Positions 35,861 to 45,390 of a stretch of 64,000 bases of DNA are shown here, one piece after another. The translations under genes and the position numbers were made by a program. The DNA comes from Agarivorans albus (GTDB lineage: Bacteria > Pseudomonadota > Gammaproteobacteria > Enterobacterales > Celerinatantimonadaceae): assembly GCF_019670105.1 (NCBI RefSeq), contig NZ_AP023032.1, positions 3,793,501-3,857,500 of the forward strand, written 5' to 3'. Position 1 is the first letter of the stretch; every line of letters begins with the position of its first letter. The notes below the pieces were generated by a model. The model had not been told where the DNA came from. It saw only the letters and a program-made list of their open reading frames with translations, and searched no databases.

Positions 35861-37498
35861 ATGCAGAGTAAAACGGTTTTATCTTCAATTATTTGCGGTT
35901 TAATGTTGTCATCAGGAAGCGCAATAGCCAGCGATCTTAAACAAGGCGGAACCCTTACCGTACCGATTATTGGTACTGGTTTTGTAGAAAACTACAACCC
36001 TTATACTTCTAAAGACTTGTTACATGGAGTGATGTTTGAACCATTAATGGTTTTCAACAATATGACCGGTAAAACTGAGTGGCGCCTGGCTAAATCAGCT
36101 GAATATTCCGACGATCTTAAAACCATTAAGCTCACCCTTCGTGATGGTTTAACCTGGTCTGATGGCAGCCCTCTTACTGCTAAAGATGTAGCTTATAGCT
36201 TCACCATGACCAAAGAAAATGGTGCATTTGACCAACGTGGTATTTGGACCGACGGCAACCTAATTAGCATTGAAGCAACGAATGATACAACGGTAGAGTT
36301 TAAGTTAAACCAGGCTGATTCAACCTTTATCTGGAACCTAGAGAAATACCATATCATTCCAGAAAAAGTGTGGAGTAAAGTAAGTGACTTAACCACCTTC
36401 ACAAACCCCAACCCTATTGGTAGCGGTCCAATGACCGAAGTGAAGTATATTAAAACCCAGCAAATGGAGTTGTGCCGCAACCCCAACTATTACTTAGAAG
36501 GTTTGCCTCACTTAGATTGTATTACCTACCGCTCTTACAACGATAACTCGCAAATTCAGCCAGCTTTAATGAAAGGCGAAATTGACTGGGGTTCCAACTT
36601 TATTGCTGACATCGACAATACATTTGTTGCGGCAAGCCCAGAAAATCATCATTACTGGTACCCAGCAAACGATGCTATTCATTTATACGTAAATACAAAA
36701 GAAGCGCCTTTTAGCGATTTAGAATTACGTAAAGCCTTATCAATGGCTTTAGACCGTGAAGCGATTGTAGATATCGCGGCCTATGGTTACCCAACGGTTA
36801 ACTTTAATGCCGGTGGTATTGGTGAACTATACAGCACTTATATTGATGCCGACGTTACCGCTAAGTACAAAGACTTAACCACTTACAACCCAGACAAAGC
36901 TAACCAAATGTTAGATGCAGCTGGCTATGTAGATAAAAGTGGCGATGGCTTCCGCCAAACCAAAGACGGTAAGCGCATCGAGTTTGATATTGAAGTAGTA
37001 AACGGCTGGACCGATTGGATCCAAGTAGTACAAATGGTTACCGAATACTTCGAAGAAGTAGGCATTAAAGCCAATGTGAAAACCGTTGATTGGGCAGTGT
37101 ATGACTCGTCACTAAAAGACAGTAAATACAAAATGTCGATTAACTGGTCGCTAGTAGCTACCCACCCTATTTTGGCTTACCAAGATTACTACTCAAGTTC
37201 GCGCATTGGTAAAACGTGGCATGGTGGTCATGGTGTTCACTCACCAGAAATTGACGCCCTAATTGATGGCTTTGGCAAAACTAACGACACTGCAGAACAG
37301 GCCGACATCATCAAGCAGCTGCAAGTATTTAGCGCAGAGAACTTACCTTTCATTCCGCTATTTTCTAATCCAACTTGGTTCCAATACAACAGCTCTAAAA
37401 TTGTTGGTTGGCCAAACGCAGAAAACCCATATGTACAGCCAGTATGGTACGACGGTGGTAAACGAGTGTTAATCATTAACAATCTTCACCTTAAGTAA
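35861..37498 (+). CDS. Family-5 (DppA/OppA-type) substrate-binding protein, probable beta-glucan oligosaccharide binding
   Basis: A 545-residue secreted protein with a 23-residue signal peptide (IICGLMLSSGSAIA) and the family-5 layout: an early PYTSKDLLHGVMFEPLM, LTWSDGSPLTAKDVAYS (the SBP_bac_5 landmark), and a mid-chain FSDLELRKALSMALDREAI. Members of this family bind peptides, but several close in context bind cello- or laminari-oligosaccharides, such as the Thermotoga cellobiose-binding protein. The glucan genes around it favour sugar. The frame extends to 35750, but the ATG at 35861 (AAGGA seven bases upstream) gives the signal peptide. It heads the ABC-phosphorylase operon behind a LacI-type operator. 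Confidence 0.85.
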   Translation: MQSKTVLSSIICGLMLSSGSAIASDLKQGGTLTVPIIGTGFVENYNPYTSKDLLHGVMFEPLMVFNNMTGKTEWRLAKSAEYSDDLKTIKLTLRDGLTWSDGSPLTAKDVAYSFTMTKENGAFDQRGIWTDGNLISIEATNDTTVEFKLNQADSTFIWNLEKYHIIPEKVWSKVSDLTTFTNPNPIGSGPMTEVKYIKTQQMELCRNPNYYLEGLPHLDCITYRSYNDNSQIQPALMKGEIDWGSNFIADIDNTFVAASPENHHYWYPANDAIHLYVNTKEAPFSDLELRKALSMALDREAIVDIAAYGYPTVNFNAGGIGELYSTYIDADVTAKYKDLTTYNPDKANQMLDAAGYVDKSGDGFRQTKDGKRIEFDIEVVNGWTDWIQVVQMVTEYFEEVGIKANVKTVDWAVYDSSLKDSKYKMSINWSLVATHPILAYQDYYSSSRIGKTWHGGHGVHSPEIDALIDGFGKTNDTAEQADIIKQLQVFSAENLPFIPLFSNPTWFQYNSSKIVGWPNAENPYVQPVWYDGGKRVLIINNLHLK

Positions 37499-37507
37499 CA
37501 CAACTGT

Positions 37508-37530
37508 AGAGAGCCACTGGTTGGCTCTCT
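37508..37530 (+). terminator. Hairpin between the binding protein and permease genes
   Basis: A 9-bp stem AGAGAGCCA (37508-37516) / TGGCTCTCT (37522-37530) without a T-tract. This position is typical for an mRNA-stabilising or partially terminating hairpin that lets binding protein exceed permease. Confidence 0.55.
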
Positions 37531-37546
37531 TACTTTGGAAAATATT

Positions 37547-38521
37547 ATGAGTTTTTTATTACGCCGACTGGGCTTTTACTTCACAGCCTTCTTGATCGCC
37601 ATCTCCTTTAACTTTTTGTTACCCCGGTTAATGCCAGGCGATCCAGTTGACGCATTATTTGCAGCAGCTCAAGGCAGAATGGATCCCGCGCAAATGGACG
37701 CGGTAAGAGAAATGTATGGTTTTATGGATGGCTCGGTTTTTGAGCAATACATTGCCTACATTAAAAGTGTATTTACCTTGGATTTAGGTCCTTCAGTATT
37801 AATGTTCCCAGTGGGAGTAACTGAAGTGATAGGAATGGCCCTGCCGTGGACCATGTTCCTAGCCCTAGGTTCATTGATTGTAGCGCTAATTATCGGGGTA
37901 TCAATTGGCACCTACGCTTCTTATCGACGTGAAGGTTTTTTTGGTCAGGTATTTCCGCCGGTACTCGCCTTTATTAGTAATTTCCCGTACATCGTAACTG
38001 CATTATTGCTGTTCTACTTTTTTGGTTTGCAGTTAGAGCTGCTGCCACTGGCTTATACCTACGACCCTACCTTAGACCCTGCTTTTAGTTGGGAGTTTAT
38101 TGGTAGCGTACTTAAACACGCCATATTACCCATGGGCTCCATGGTTGTGGTAGGCATTGCCACCTGGGTATTTAACATGCGTAACGCCATGATTAATGTG
38201 CTGGGTGAAGACTATGTGACGATGGCAGAAGCCAAAGGTCTATCGAGCTTTCGGGTAATGTATCGCTACGCTGGGCGTAACGCGATCTTACCGGTAGCTA
38301 CCGCTATAGCCATGGCCATTGGTTTCTCATTTGCCGGCTCAATCATGACCGAGGTGGTGTTTAACTACCAAGGCTTAGGCAACATCTTGCTTAAAGGTAT
38401 TGTGGCGCGCGACTACCCACTTATTCAGGCTATTTTGCTCATTCTTGTTACTGCGGTACTAACTGCAAACTTCATCGCCGACTTGTTGTATGTCTGGCTT
38501 GATCCCCGTATTTCGAAGTAG
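37547..38521 (+). CDS. ABC transporter permease, DppB-type
   Basis: A 324-residue protein of the oligopeptide-type permease family. An N-terminal membrane segment is followed by LPRLMPGDPVDALFA, the conserved periplasmic lead-in of DppB proteins, then the core with an EDYVTMAEAKGLS coupling loop. The ATG at 37547 follows GGAA; an in-frame TTG 12 bp upstream is less likely. It is the second gene of the importer operon, with its DppC-type partner 8 bp downstream. Confidence 0.9.
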   Translation: MSFLLRRLGFYFTAFLIAISFNFLLPRLMPGDPVDALFAAAQGRMDPAQMDAVREMYGFMDGSVFEQYIAYIKSVFTLDLGPSVLMFPVGVTEVIGMALPWTMFLALGSLIVALIIGVSIGTYASYRREGFFGQVFPPVLAFISNFPYIVTALLLFYFFGLQLELLPLAYTYDPTLDPAFSWEFIGSVLKHAILPMGSMVVVGIATWVFNMRNAMINVLGEDYVTMAEAKGLSSFRVMYRYAGRNAILPVATAIAMAIGFSFAGSIMTEVVFNYQGLGNILLKGIVARDYPLIQAILLILVTAVLTANFIADLLYVWLDPRISK

Positions 38522-38529
38522 GTTTTACT

Positions 38530-39468
38530 ATGGAACATCATCACAACTCAGCTAAGTGGCACCAAGTATTAGCCAAGTGTTTAGCCTTTTTTCATGGTAA
38601 TCCACCGGCAATTATTGGCGGATTACTAGCTACAATTATTTTGCTCGGTGCACTATTTGCTCCAGCAATTGCAACACACGATCCACAAAAACGTGTATCC
38701 AGACCTCACCAAGCGCCAAGTGCCGAATACATTATGGGCACAACCCGTAACGGCCGCGACGTTTTTAGCCAAGTGCTTTTTGGCGCCCGTAAATCACTAA
38801 CGGTTGCGATTACTGCCGGTATTATTGCCATGAGCATTGCGGTAGCCGTTGGCGTTAGTTCTGGTTACTTTGGTGGCAAAATTGATGAATGGTTAAACTT
38901 CATCACCAATGTATTTTTGGTTTTTCCGCAACTGCCCTTATTGATTGTATTAGCCGCCTTTCTTGGGCAAGTGGGCTCCTTAGTGATAACCGTGCTGCTG
39001 GGGGTCACCTCCTGGCCATGGGGCGCTAGGGTTATCAGAGCCCAAACCATGGCAATACGAAACAAAGAGTTCATCATTTCGGCCGAGGTAATGGGCGAAT
39101 CCAAGCTGCGCATCATCTTAGTGGAAATTCTTCCTAACTTGGTTTCTATCGTATTTGGTGGCTTTTTGGGTACGGTGATTTACGCCATGGGCTCTGAGGC
39201 CGGTTTAGGCATATTAGGTTTAGGCGACGCCACCGAAGTTAGCTGGGGCTCTATGCTCTACTGGGCGCAAGTTTCTTCTTCTCTCTACACCGGCGCATGG
39301 TGGGAGATGCTAGTACCAGCCTTAGCTCTAGCCTTTACCGGTGGTGCGCTAGCGCTAATTAACATGTCAATTGACCAAGTAAGTAATCCAAAACTTAAAA
39401 CTGGTCCGCACCTAAAAGTATGGAAAAAACTGCAAAAAGCAGCCAATCAACGTCGAGGTTTAGCATGA
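38530..39468 (+). CDS. ABC transporter permease, DppC-type
   Basis: A 312-residue permease of the DppC/OppC type: an N-terminal membrane segment, an APAIATHDP-like lead-in, MGTTRNGRDVFSQVLFGARKSL (the usual family entry), and a coupling loop with EFIISAEVMGES. It pairs with the preceding DppB-type subunit. Its stop overlaps the next gene's ATG (ATGA). Confidence 0.9.
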   Translation: MEHHHNSAKWHQVLAKCLAFFHGNPPAIIGGLLATIILLGALFAPAIATHDPQKRVSRPHQAPSAEYIMGTTRNGRDVFSQVLFGARKSLTVAITAGIIAMSIAVAVGVSSGYFGGKIDEWLNFITNVFLVFPQLPLLIVLAAFLGQVGSLVITVLLGVTSWPWGARVIRAQTMAIRNKEFIISAEVMGESKLRIILVEILPNLVSIVFGGFLGTVIYAMGSEAGLGILGLGDATEVSWGSMLYWAQVSSSLYTGAWWEMLVPALALAFTGGALALINMSIDQVSNPKLKTGPHLKVWKKLQKAANQRRGLA

Positions 39469-40433
39469 GCCAAGCATTACTAGAGATTAACAACCTAAGC
39501 GTTGACTATGTTTCACCCAATGGCATTGCTCGCGCGGTAAACAATGTAAGTTTAAGCATTGCCCCAGGCGAGACCCTTGGCCTAGCTGGTGAGTCGGGTT
39601 GCGGTAAAAGCACCCTCGCCTTCGCGATTTCCCGTTTACATAAAGCACCCGCGCTAATCCCTGAAGGAGAAATCCTTTATAAGGGCAAGGACGTGCTGAA
39701 AATGAACGATAAACAGCTACGGGCATTTCGCTGGAATGACACCTCGGTAGTATTCCAAAGTGCCATGAACTCACTTAACCCAGTAATCACCATTGGTGAG
39801 CAGTTAATCGATGTTATTTTGGCTCACAAGCAAGTCAGTCTAAAACAGGCTAACGAAAAAGCCACTGAGTTGCTGTCGGTAGTGGGTATTCATGGCGACC
39901 GCTTAAAAAGCTTCCCTCACCAATTAAGTGGTGGCATGCGCCAACGTGTCGTTATCGCTATCGCCTTAGCGCTAGAGCCAAAGCTAATCATTATGGATGA
40001 ACCAACCACGGCTCTAGACGTAGTGGTTGAACGAGAGATCCTTAATGAGCTTTACGATCTAAAAGAGAAGTTTGGCTTCTCGATTTTGTTCATTAGCCAC
40101 GACTTAAGCTTAATGGGCGAAATAGCCGACCGTATTGGAGTTATGTACGCCGGTAACTTGATTGAAATTGGCGACGCCAAAACAGTATTTAACCAGCCTA
40201 GCCACCCTTATACCAAAGGTTTGGTTTCGTCGTTCCCAACCATTCATGGGCCAAAAGAGCGCTTATACGGGATCCCAGGCGACCCGGTAAACCTGCTCAA
40301 ATTACCTAGCGGCTGTAACTTTCAAGCGCGCTGTAACGATTGTGTAGAAAACTGTAAAAGCGATGAACCTATTTTGCGCGCACAAGCTAGCGGTGTTCAT
40401 GCTGCTTGTCATATTTTGGAGGTTCAAAAATGA
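39465..40433 (+). CDS. ABC transporter ATP-binding protein, DppD-type
   Basis: A 322-residue ATPase with Walker A GESGCGKST (about 41-49), the signature LSGGMRQRV, Walker B LIIMDEPTTALD and a C-terminal oligopeptide/dipeptide extension carrying Cys residues (CNFQARCNDCVENC), a frequent Fe-S-like feature of the group. The ATG at 39465 overlaps the preceding stop; an in-frame ATG 45 bp upstream lies within the previous gene. It pairs with the DppF-type ATPase that follows with the same 4-bp overlap. Confidence 0.9.
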   Translation: MSQALLEINNLSVDYVSPNGIARAVNNVSLSIAPGETLGLAGESGCGKSTLAFAISRLHKAPALIPEGEILYKGKDVLKMNDKQLRAFRWNDTSVVFQSAMNSLNPVITIGEQLIDVILAHKQVSLKQANEKATELLSVVGIHGDRLKSFPHQLSGGMRQRVVIAIALALEPKLIIMDEPTTALDVVVEREILNELYDLKEKFGFSILFISHDLSLMGEIADRIGVMYAGNLIEIGDAKTVFNQPSHPYTKGLVSSFPTIHGPKERLYGIPGDPVNLLKLPSGCNFQARCNDCVENCKSDEPILRAQASGVHAACHILEVQK

Positions 40434-41413
40434 GCGTAGTAAGCGAAAATCAAACCGTACTTGCGGTCGAAAACTTAATTAAAGACTTTCCCATTGGTTT
40501 ATCGTCTAACCCAAATAACCTAATGCGGGCAGTTAACGATGTATCTTTTGAGCTTAAAAAGGGCCAAGCCTTAGCGATTGTTGGAGAGTCTGGCTCCGGT
40601 AAAAGTACCGGTGCTCGGGTGCTAACACGCATCTATGAGAAAAATGGCGGTGACATCCTATTTAAGGGCCTGCCTTTGGATGAGTTTGTAAAACAACATG
40701 GTTCGCTAGAATATGCTCGCCAAGTACAAATGATCTTCCAAGACCCCTTTGGCTCACTTAACCCAGTGCATTCAATCTACCACCATATTGCTCGCCCCTT
40801 GCTAATTCACAAACGCGCCAGCAAAAAAGAACTACGCAATAAGGTTTACGAGTTGCTCGATTTAGTAGGCCTTTCGCCAGTAGTGGAAACCGCCGAGAAA
40901 TACCCCCATGAGCTAAGTGGTGGTCAACGCCAACGGGTTGCTATTGCTCGCGCACTAGCGGTTGACCCAGAAGTTATCTTAGCTGACGAGCCGATTTCGA
41001 TGTTAGACGTATCGGTGCGCTTGGGCATTTTGAACCTCATGGCCGATTTAAAAGACAAACGTGGCATCAGTTTCATGTACATCACTCATGATATTGCTAC
41101 CGCACGCTACTTTGCAGAAAAGACTGCTGTTATGTACGTAGGCCACATGGTGGAATGGGGTAACAGTGACAAAGTAACCCAAACGCCCCAGCACCCCTAC
41201 ACCAAGCTATTACTGTCGGCGGTGCCAGAGGCAAGTAAAAGTGGTCGCCGTGAACTAGGTGCGAAAAAGGGAGACATTCCTATGTGGCACCCTAACTCAG
41301 TGGGTTGCCCATTTGCTGCGCGTTGCCCAAATGCCTTGGACAAGTGTAATCAAGCATTTCCAGAAGTGACTCAAATTGCCGACGATCACTTCATACGTTG
41401 CTTTAACGTTTAA
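40430..41413 (+). CDS. ABC transporter ATP-binding protein, DppF-type
   Basis: A 327-residue ATPase with Walker A GESGSGKST (about 53-61), the signature LSGGQRQRVAIARAL, Walker B VILADEPISMLD, and a C-terminal Cys-containing tail (CPFAARCPNALDKC). The ATG at 40430 overlaps the previous stop and follows a GGAGG ribosome site. It completes the five-gene importer. A LacI-type operator and the phosphorylase gene follow directly. Confidence 0.9.
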   Translation: MSVVSENQTVLAVENLIKDFPIGLSSNPNNLMRAVNDVSFELKKGQALAIVGESGSGKSTGARVLTRIYEKNGGDILFKGLPLDEFVKQHGSLEYARQVQMIFQDPFGSLNPVHSIYHHIARPLLIHKRASKKELRNKVYELLDLVGLSPVVETAEKYPHELSGGQRQRVAIARALAVDPEVILADEPISMLDVSVRLGILNLMADLKDKRGISFMYITHDIATARYFAEKTAVMYVGHMVEWGNSDKVTQTPQHPYTKLLLSAVPEASKSGRRELGAKKGDIPMWHPNSVGCPFAARCPNALDKCNQAFPEVTQIADDHFIRCFNV

Positions 41414-41436
41414 CAAGAATTTTTTTGCGCTGCAAA

Positions 41437-41448
41437 GTAAGCGCTTAC
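41437..41448. promoter_or_regulatory. LacI-type operator before the phosphorylase gene
   Basis: GTAAGCGCTTAC, a perfect 12-bp palindrome 24 bp after the importer operon and 30 bp before the preferred phosphorylase start. It suggests a regulated internal promoter or a roadblock. Confidence 0.72.
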
Positions 41449-41478
41449 ATGGATTTTAAGCTAATGAAAGAAGAAAAC

Positions 41479-44400
41479 ATGGATACATTAACAAAAGACA
41501 TCACCGGAGAGTTTGTCTCTATTGATGGTGATAAATACTACCAAATCAAAAACGTCGATCAGATGGCCCCGTTTTTTATCAGTGTGGTTTCAGCCAGCGA
41601 CCATTGGTTATTCATCTCTTCAACCGGTTGTTTATCGGCAGGGCGCATTCGCCCAGAGAACGCTTTGTTTCCCTATAAATCAGTAGATTATATTCATGAG
41701 AATGCTGAAAACACCGGCAGCAAAACTATTGTAAAAGTAACGAGCGAAGCAGGCATCCAACAGTGGGAACCCTTCAATCAACACCACGATAGTTTCTACC
41801 AATTGCGTCGCAATATTTATAAAAATATTGCGGGTGACAAAATCATCTTTGAAGAGCTCAATTTTGATTTAGGTTTAAGCTTTAAGTACCAATGGAGCAG
41901 CAGCGAAAAGTTTGGTTTTGTTCGTCAAGCAACACTCACCAACACCACTCATAAAACACGTGAAATTGAGCTAGTGGATGGCATTCAAAACTTACTGCCG
42001 TCGAATACGCCATTCTCAATTATGCAAGGCAGCAGCGCCCTACTTGACGCCTACAAATGGAATGAGCGCGAAGCCAACTCTAGCCTAGCCACTTACAGCT
42101 TATACGCTAAATTGAGCGACCGCGCAGAGCCTGCAGAATCACTGTTAGCAACTAGCGTATTCTCGCTAGCGGAAAACTGCCAATCAATACTGCTGTCTAG
42201 CCAGCAGTTAGCTGCATTTCGCCGTGGCAGCTCAGTAGAAGACGAACAACTAACACGTGGAGTAAGGGGCTCTTATTTCATTCATAAAAAGCTAACACTT
42301 GCCGCCGCCACTCAGGATAGCTGGAGCATTGTCGCCGATGTTGACCAATCACACGCCCAGTTAGCAGAGTTGCAGCAGCAAATCAGCAAGCCGCAACAAC
42401 TTGAGCAAGCGGTTATGGCATCGATTGAACAAAACCATCAGGAGCTTCTTAAGCTTATGGCTGGCAGCGATGCTTACCAGAAAACCGCAGAAGATGAGAC
42501 CAGCGTACACCACTACGCCAACGTATTGTTTAACAACATGCGCGGTGGTGTGGTTGTTGACCAGTACTGGGTTGAAAGTGCAGATTTTGTGAAAACCCTA
42601 AAGAATGCCAATACCCAAGTAGCGCTAGACCAAACAAGCTTCTTAAATAGCTTGCCAGCTAAGATTAACTACGACGAGCTACTGTCGTTAGCGGCTAAAC
42701 AAAATAGCCCGCAATTATTGCGTTTGTGCCATGAGTACTTACCGCTTACTTTTGGCCGTCGCCACGGCGACCCAAGCCGCCCTTGGAATCATTTCGAGAT
42801 CAAGCTAAAAGATAACCAAGGCAATCGTTTATTGTCTTACCAAGGTAACTGGCGTGACATTTTCCAAAACTGGGAAGCACTAGGCGTAAGTTACCCAAGC
42901 TTTATTAAGAGCTTTATTGCCAAGTTTGTGAATGCCTCGACCATTGACGGCTACAATCCTTACCGCATCACCAAAGCAGGGGTTGATTGGGAGTTATTGG
43001 AATCTGACGATCCATGGAGCAACATTGGTTACTGGGGTGATCACCAGATTATCTATTTGCTTAAATTTTTGGAGCAATCAGACAAATACCAACCTGCAGA
43101 GCTAAAAGCCCTGCTAGATACAGAGATTTTTAGCTACGCCAATGTGCCTTACGAGATCTCTTCAGCAGAAGCGATTTTTGCCGACGCCAAAAACACCGTT
43201 GAATTTAACGAAAACAAACAGAAAATCATTGAAAGCCGCCAAAGCGTAATGGGCAGCGATGCTCGCCTATTGCTTGACCAAAACCAAGAAGTCTACTTGG
43301 CAAACTTGGCTGAAAAACTATTGGTTCCACTACTCGCTAAGCTAGGAAACTTAGTGTTAGACGGCGGTATTTGGTTAAATACCCAACGCCCAGAATGGAA
43401 CGATGCCAACAACGCGATTGTGGGTACTGGCTTGTCCATGGTAACCCTTTATTACATGCGTCGTTATGTGGCCTTTATGCAAAAACTATTTGCCGACAAC
43501 AAGCAATACGCCATGTCTAAAGAGCTCGCCGAGTGGTTAAGTGCTAGCAGTAAAATTTTACAAGAGGCTAGCCAACTAGTCGCGGCTGCGCCAGTAAACG
43601 AAACTCAACGTAACCAAGTATTACGTGACTTGGCCAAGGCCGCAGCAGATTACCGCCAACATGTTTACCAACATGGCTTCTCTGGCAAAGTAACCGTAGA
43701 TGTAGCAGATATTCAAGCACTACTTGCTCCAAGCCTAGAGATTATGGATAAGAGTATTGCCAGCAACTACCGTAACGACGGTTTGTACAACGCTTATAAC
43801 ATCATTAATTATAAACAAGATGAAGTGGCTGTAGATTACCTTTACCCAATGTTAGAAGGCCAAGTTGCGGTATTGTCTGCTGGAGTACTCACACCAGACG
43901 AAGCGGTTCACTTACTCGATAAGTTATACAACAGCAGTATGTACCGCGCGGATCAGCACACCTTTATGCTTTATCCCGATCGCGACTTAGCGGGCTTTGC
44001 CAATAAAAACCGAATTTTAGCAGCGCGCGTTGCGGCTAACCCGGCACTGCAAACCATGCTTGAGAAGCACGACCCACGTATTGTGGAGCAAGATAACCAA
44101 GGTCACTACCACTTTAATGCTGATTTTGAGAATGCAGGTGCGCTAACCGCTGCTATTGGCGTCGCCAAAGCAGATTACCCAGAAGTCGCCGACTCAGCCT
44201 GGCAAGACATCTTTGCCGTTTACGAAGAAGTGTTTAACCACCAAGCCTTTACTGGTCGCTCTGGCACAATGTTTGGCTATGAAGGTCTAGGTTCAATCTA
44301 CTGGCATATGGTGTCTAAGCTATTGTTAGCGGTGCAAGAGAACTATTTTGCCGCCTACAAACTTGACCCGCACTCCTTAGCCACTCAACAACTAGCTGAG

Positions 44401-44910
44401 TACTACTACAAAGTACGAGCGGGCATTGGCTTTAACAAGTCTCCAGAGGTGTACGGCGCCTTCCCTACCGACCCTTACTCACATACCCCTAAACAAGCCG
44501 GAGCTCAGCAGCCAGGCATGACAGGGCAAGTGAAGGAAGAAATTCTAACCCGCTTTGGCGAGCTGGGTATTTTGGTAGAACAAGGCAAAATTAGCATCAA
44601 ACCTTCACTGCTTAAAGGCAGCGAGTTCTTAAGTGCTGCCGATGATTACCAATACATTGACCCACAAGGCAATACCCAAAGCCTAGCGCTAGAGGCTAAG
44701 CAATTAGCCTTTACCTATTGCCAAGTGCCGTTTATTTACGCCAGCACTGAGCAAAGCCAAGGCCAGCTAGTGGTGAGTTATAAAAATGGTGAACAGTGGT
44801 CAAGCGAGTCCTTAGAGATGAGCGAAGAACTCAGTAAGCAAATCTTTGAACGTAGCGGACAAGTGGCCAAGGTGTTTGTTTCGGTGCCAAGCCAAATGTT
44901 ACTGAGCTAA
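41479..44910 (+). CDS. Large cytoplasmic glycoside phosphorylase (GH94/GH149/GH161-like; probable beta-1,3-oligoglucan phosphorylase)
   Basis: About 1143 residues, no signal peptide. The pattern fits the large phosphorylases of the GH94-related group: an N-terminal beta-sandwich (about 15-280), a helical linker and an (alpha/alpha)6 barrel. The barrel core has RHGDPSRPWNHFEI near 435, NWRDIFQNWEALG and WGDHQIIYLLKFLE. The length and these blocks fit GH149-type enzymes, known to act on beta-1,3-glucans, better than ~800-residue GH94 cellobiose phosphorylases. It would turn imported laminari-oligosaccharides into glucose 1-phosphate. Start choice is open: in-frame ATGs at 41449, 41464 and 41479 lie after the operator; 41479 has the best purine-rich lead (AAAGAAGAAAAC). 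Family assignment is from pattern only. Confidence 0.72.
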   Translation: MDTLTKDITGEFVSIDGDKYYQIKNVDQMAPFFISVVSASDHWLFISSTGCLSAGRIRPENALFPYKSVDYIHENAENTGSKTIVKVTSEAGIQQWEPFNQHHDSFYQLRRNIYKNIAGDKIIFEELNFDLGLSFKYQWSSSEKFGFVRQATLTNTTHKTREIELVDGIQNLLPSNTPFSIMQGSSALLDAYKWNEREANSSLATYSLYAKLSDRAEPAESLLATSVFSLAENCQSILLSSQQLAAFRRGSSVEDEQLTRGVRGSYFIHKKLTLAAATQDSWSIVADVDQSHAQLAELQQQISKPQQLEQAVMASIEQNHQELLKLMAGSDAYQKTAEDETSVHHYANVLFNNMRGGVVVDQYWVESADFVKTLKNANTQVALDQTSFLNSLPAKINYDELLSLAAKQNSPQLLRLCHEYLPLTFGRRHGDPSRPWNHFEIKLKDNQGNRLLSYQGNWRDIFQNWEALGVSYPSFIKSFIAKFVNASTIDGYNPYRITKAGVDWELLESDDPWSNIGYWGDHQIIYLLKFLEQSDKYQPAELKALLDTEIFSYANVPYEISSAEAIFADAKNTVEFNENKQKIIESRQSVMGSDARLLLDQNQEVYLANLAEKLLVPLLAKLGNLVLDGGIWLNTQRPEWNDANNAIVGTGLSMVTLYYMRRYVAFMQKLFADNKQYAMSKELAEWLSASSKILQEASQLVAAAPVNETQRNQVLRDLAKAAADYRQHVYQHGFSGKVTVDVADIQALLAPSLEIMDKSIASNYRNDGLYNAYNIINYKQDEVAVDYLYPMLEGQVAVLSAGVLTPDEAVHLLDKLYNSSMYRADQHTFMLYPDRDLAGFANKNRILAARVAANPALQTMLEKHDPRIVEQDNQGHYHFNADFENAGALTAAIGVAKADYPEVADSAWQDIFAVYEEVFNHQAFTGRSGTMFGYEGLGSIYWHMVSKLLLAVQENYFAAYKLDPHSLATQQLAEYYYKVRAGIGFNKSPEVYGAFPTDPYSHTPKQAGAQQPGMTGQVKEEILTRFGELGILVEQGKISIKPSLLKGSEFLSAADDYQYIDPQGNTQSLALEAKQLAFTYCQVPFIYASTEQSQGQLVVSYKNGEQWSSESLEMSEELSKQIFERSGQVAKVFVSVPSQMLLS

Positions 44911-44925
44911 ACAAGAGGAAAAACA

Positions 44926-45351
44926 GTGAACAGCCACCTAGTAGAGGTGTCTGATTACAACGCGGCGGGATATGCTCCCGTCGTGGATTTTCAGACCTGG
45001 CGAGTCGCCATATTAAACTACATTGATGAGCTCGAAACTGAGCTCATCGACAACTTTCAGTGTCACTTAGCAACCGATGAAGTGTTTGTTTTACTTGAAG
45101 GAAAGTGCATTCTATTTTGCGCCGAAACCACTCAAGGAAAGCTCGGAGAGATTGTTGCAACCGACATGCAAGCCGGAAAGCTTTACAACATTAAGCAAGG
45201 GGTTTACCACACTCATACACTAAGCCAAGACGCCAAAGTGCTGATTGTAGAAAACCAAGATACTAACGATAACAACTCACCTAAAATCACCGTTTCTGGT
45301 GATATTCAGCAACAACTTAGCCACCTAAAAGCCCAGCTTTGGGGCAGCTAA
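44926..45351 (+). CDS. Small cupin-like protein
   Basis: A 141-residue protein whose middle part (about 45-115) has the cupin pattern, including DEVFVLLEGKCILF and a late HTHTL histidine pair. There is no signal peptide. It begins with GTG 15 bp after the phosphorylase stop behind GAGG, so it belongs to the same transcript. It may be a sugar-isomerase-like or regulatory cupin; no specific reaction can be assigned. Before the next gene there is only a palindromic hairpin. Confidence 0.7.
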   Translation: MNSHLVEVSDYNAAGYAPVVDFQTWRVAILNYIDELETELIDNFQCHLATDEVFVLLEGKCILFCAETTQGKLGEIVATDMQAGKLYNIKQGVYHTHTLSQDAKVLIVENQDTNDNNSPKITVSGDIQQQLSHLKAQLWGS

Positions 45352-45360
45352 AATCCTGTT

Positions 45361-45390
45361 TAATCACTTAGGCTATTGGCTAAGTGATTA
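45361..45390. terminator. Bidirectional hairpin between the cupin and LacI genes
   Basis: A perfect 11-bp stem TAATCACTTAG (45361-45371) / CTAAGTGATTA (45380-45390). The T-tract is poor on both sides. It lies between two convergent genes and overlaps the regulator's last codon region. Confidence 0.6.

Noticed and set aside
35861-41413. A dipeptide importer
   Set aside because: The family match is to Dpp/Opp, but every neighbour handles beta-glucan and the operon shares the glucan operator; an oligosaccharide ligand is preferred, though not proven.
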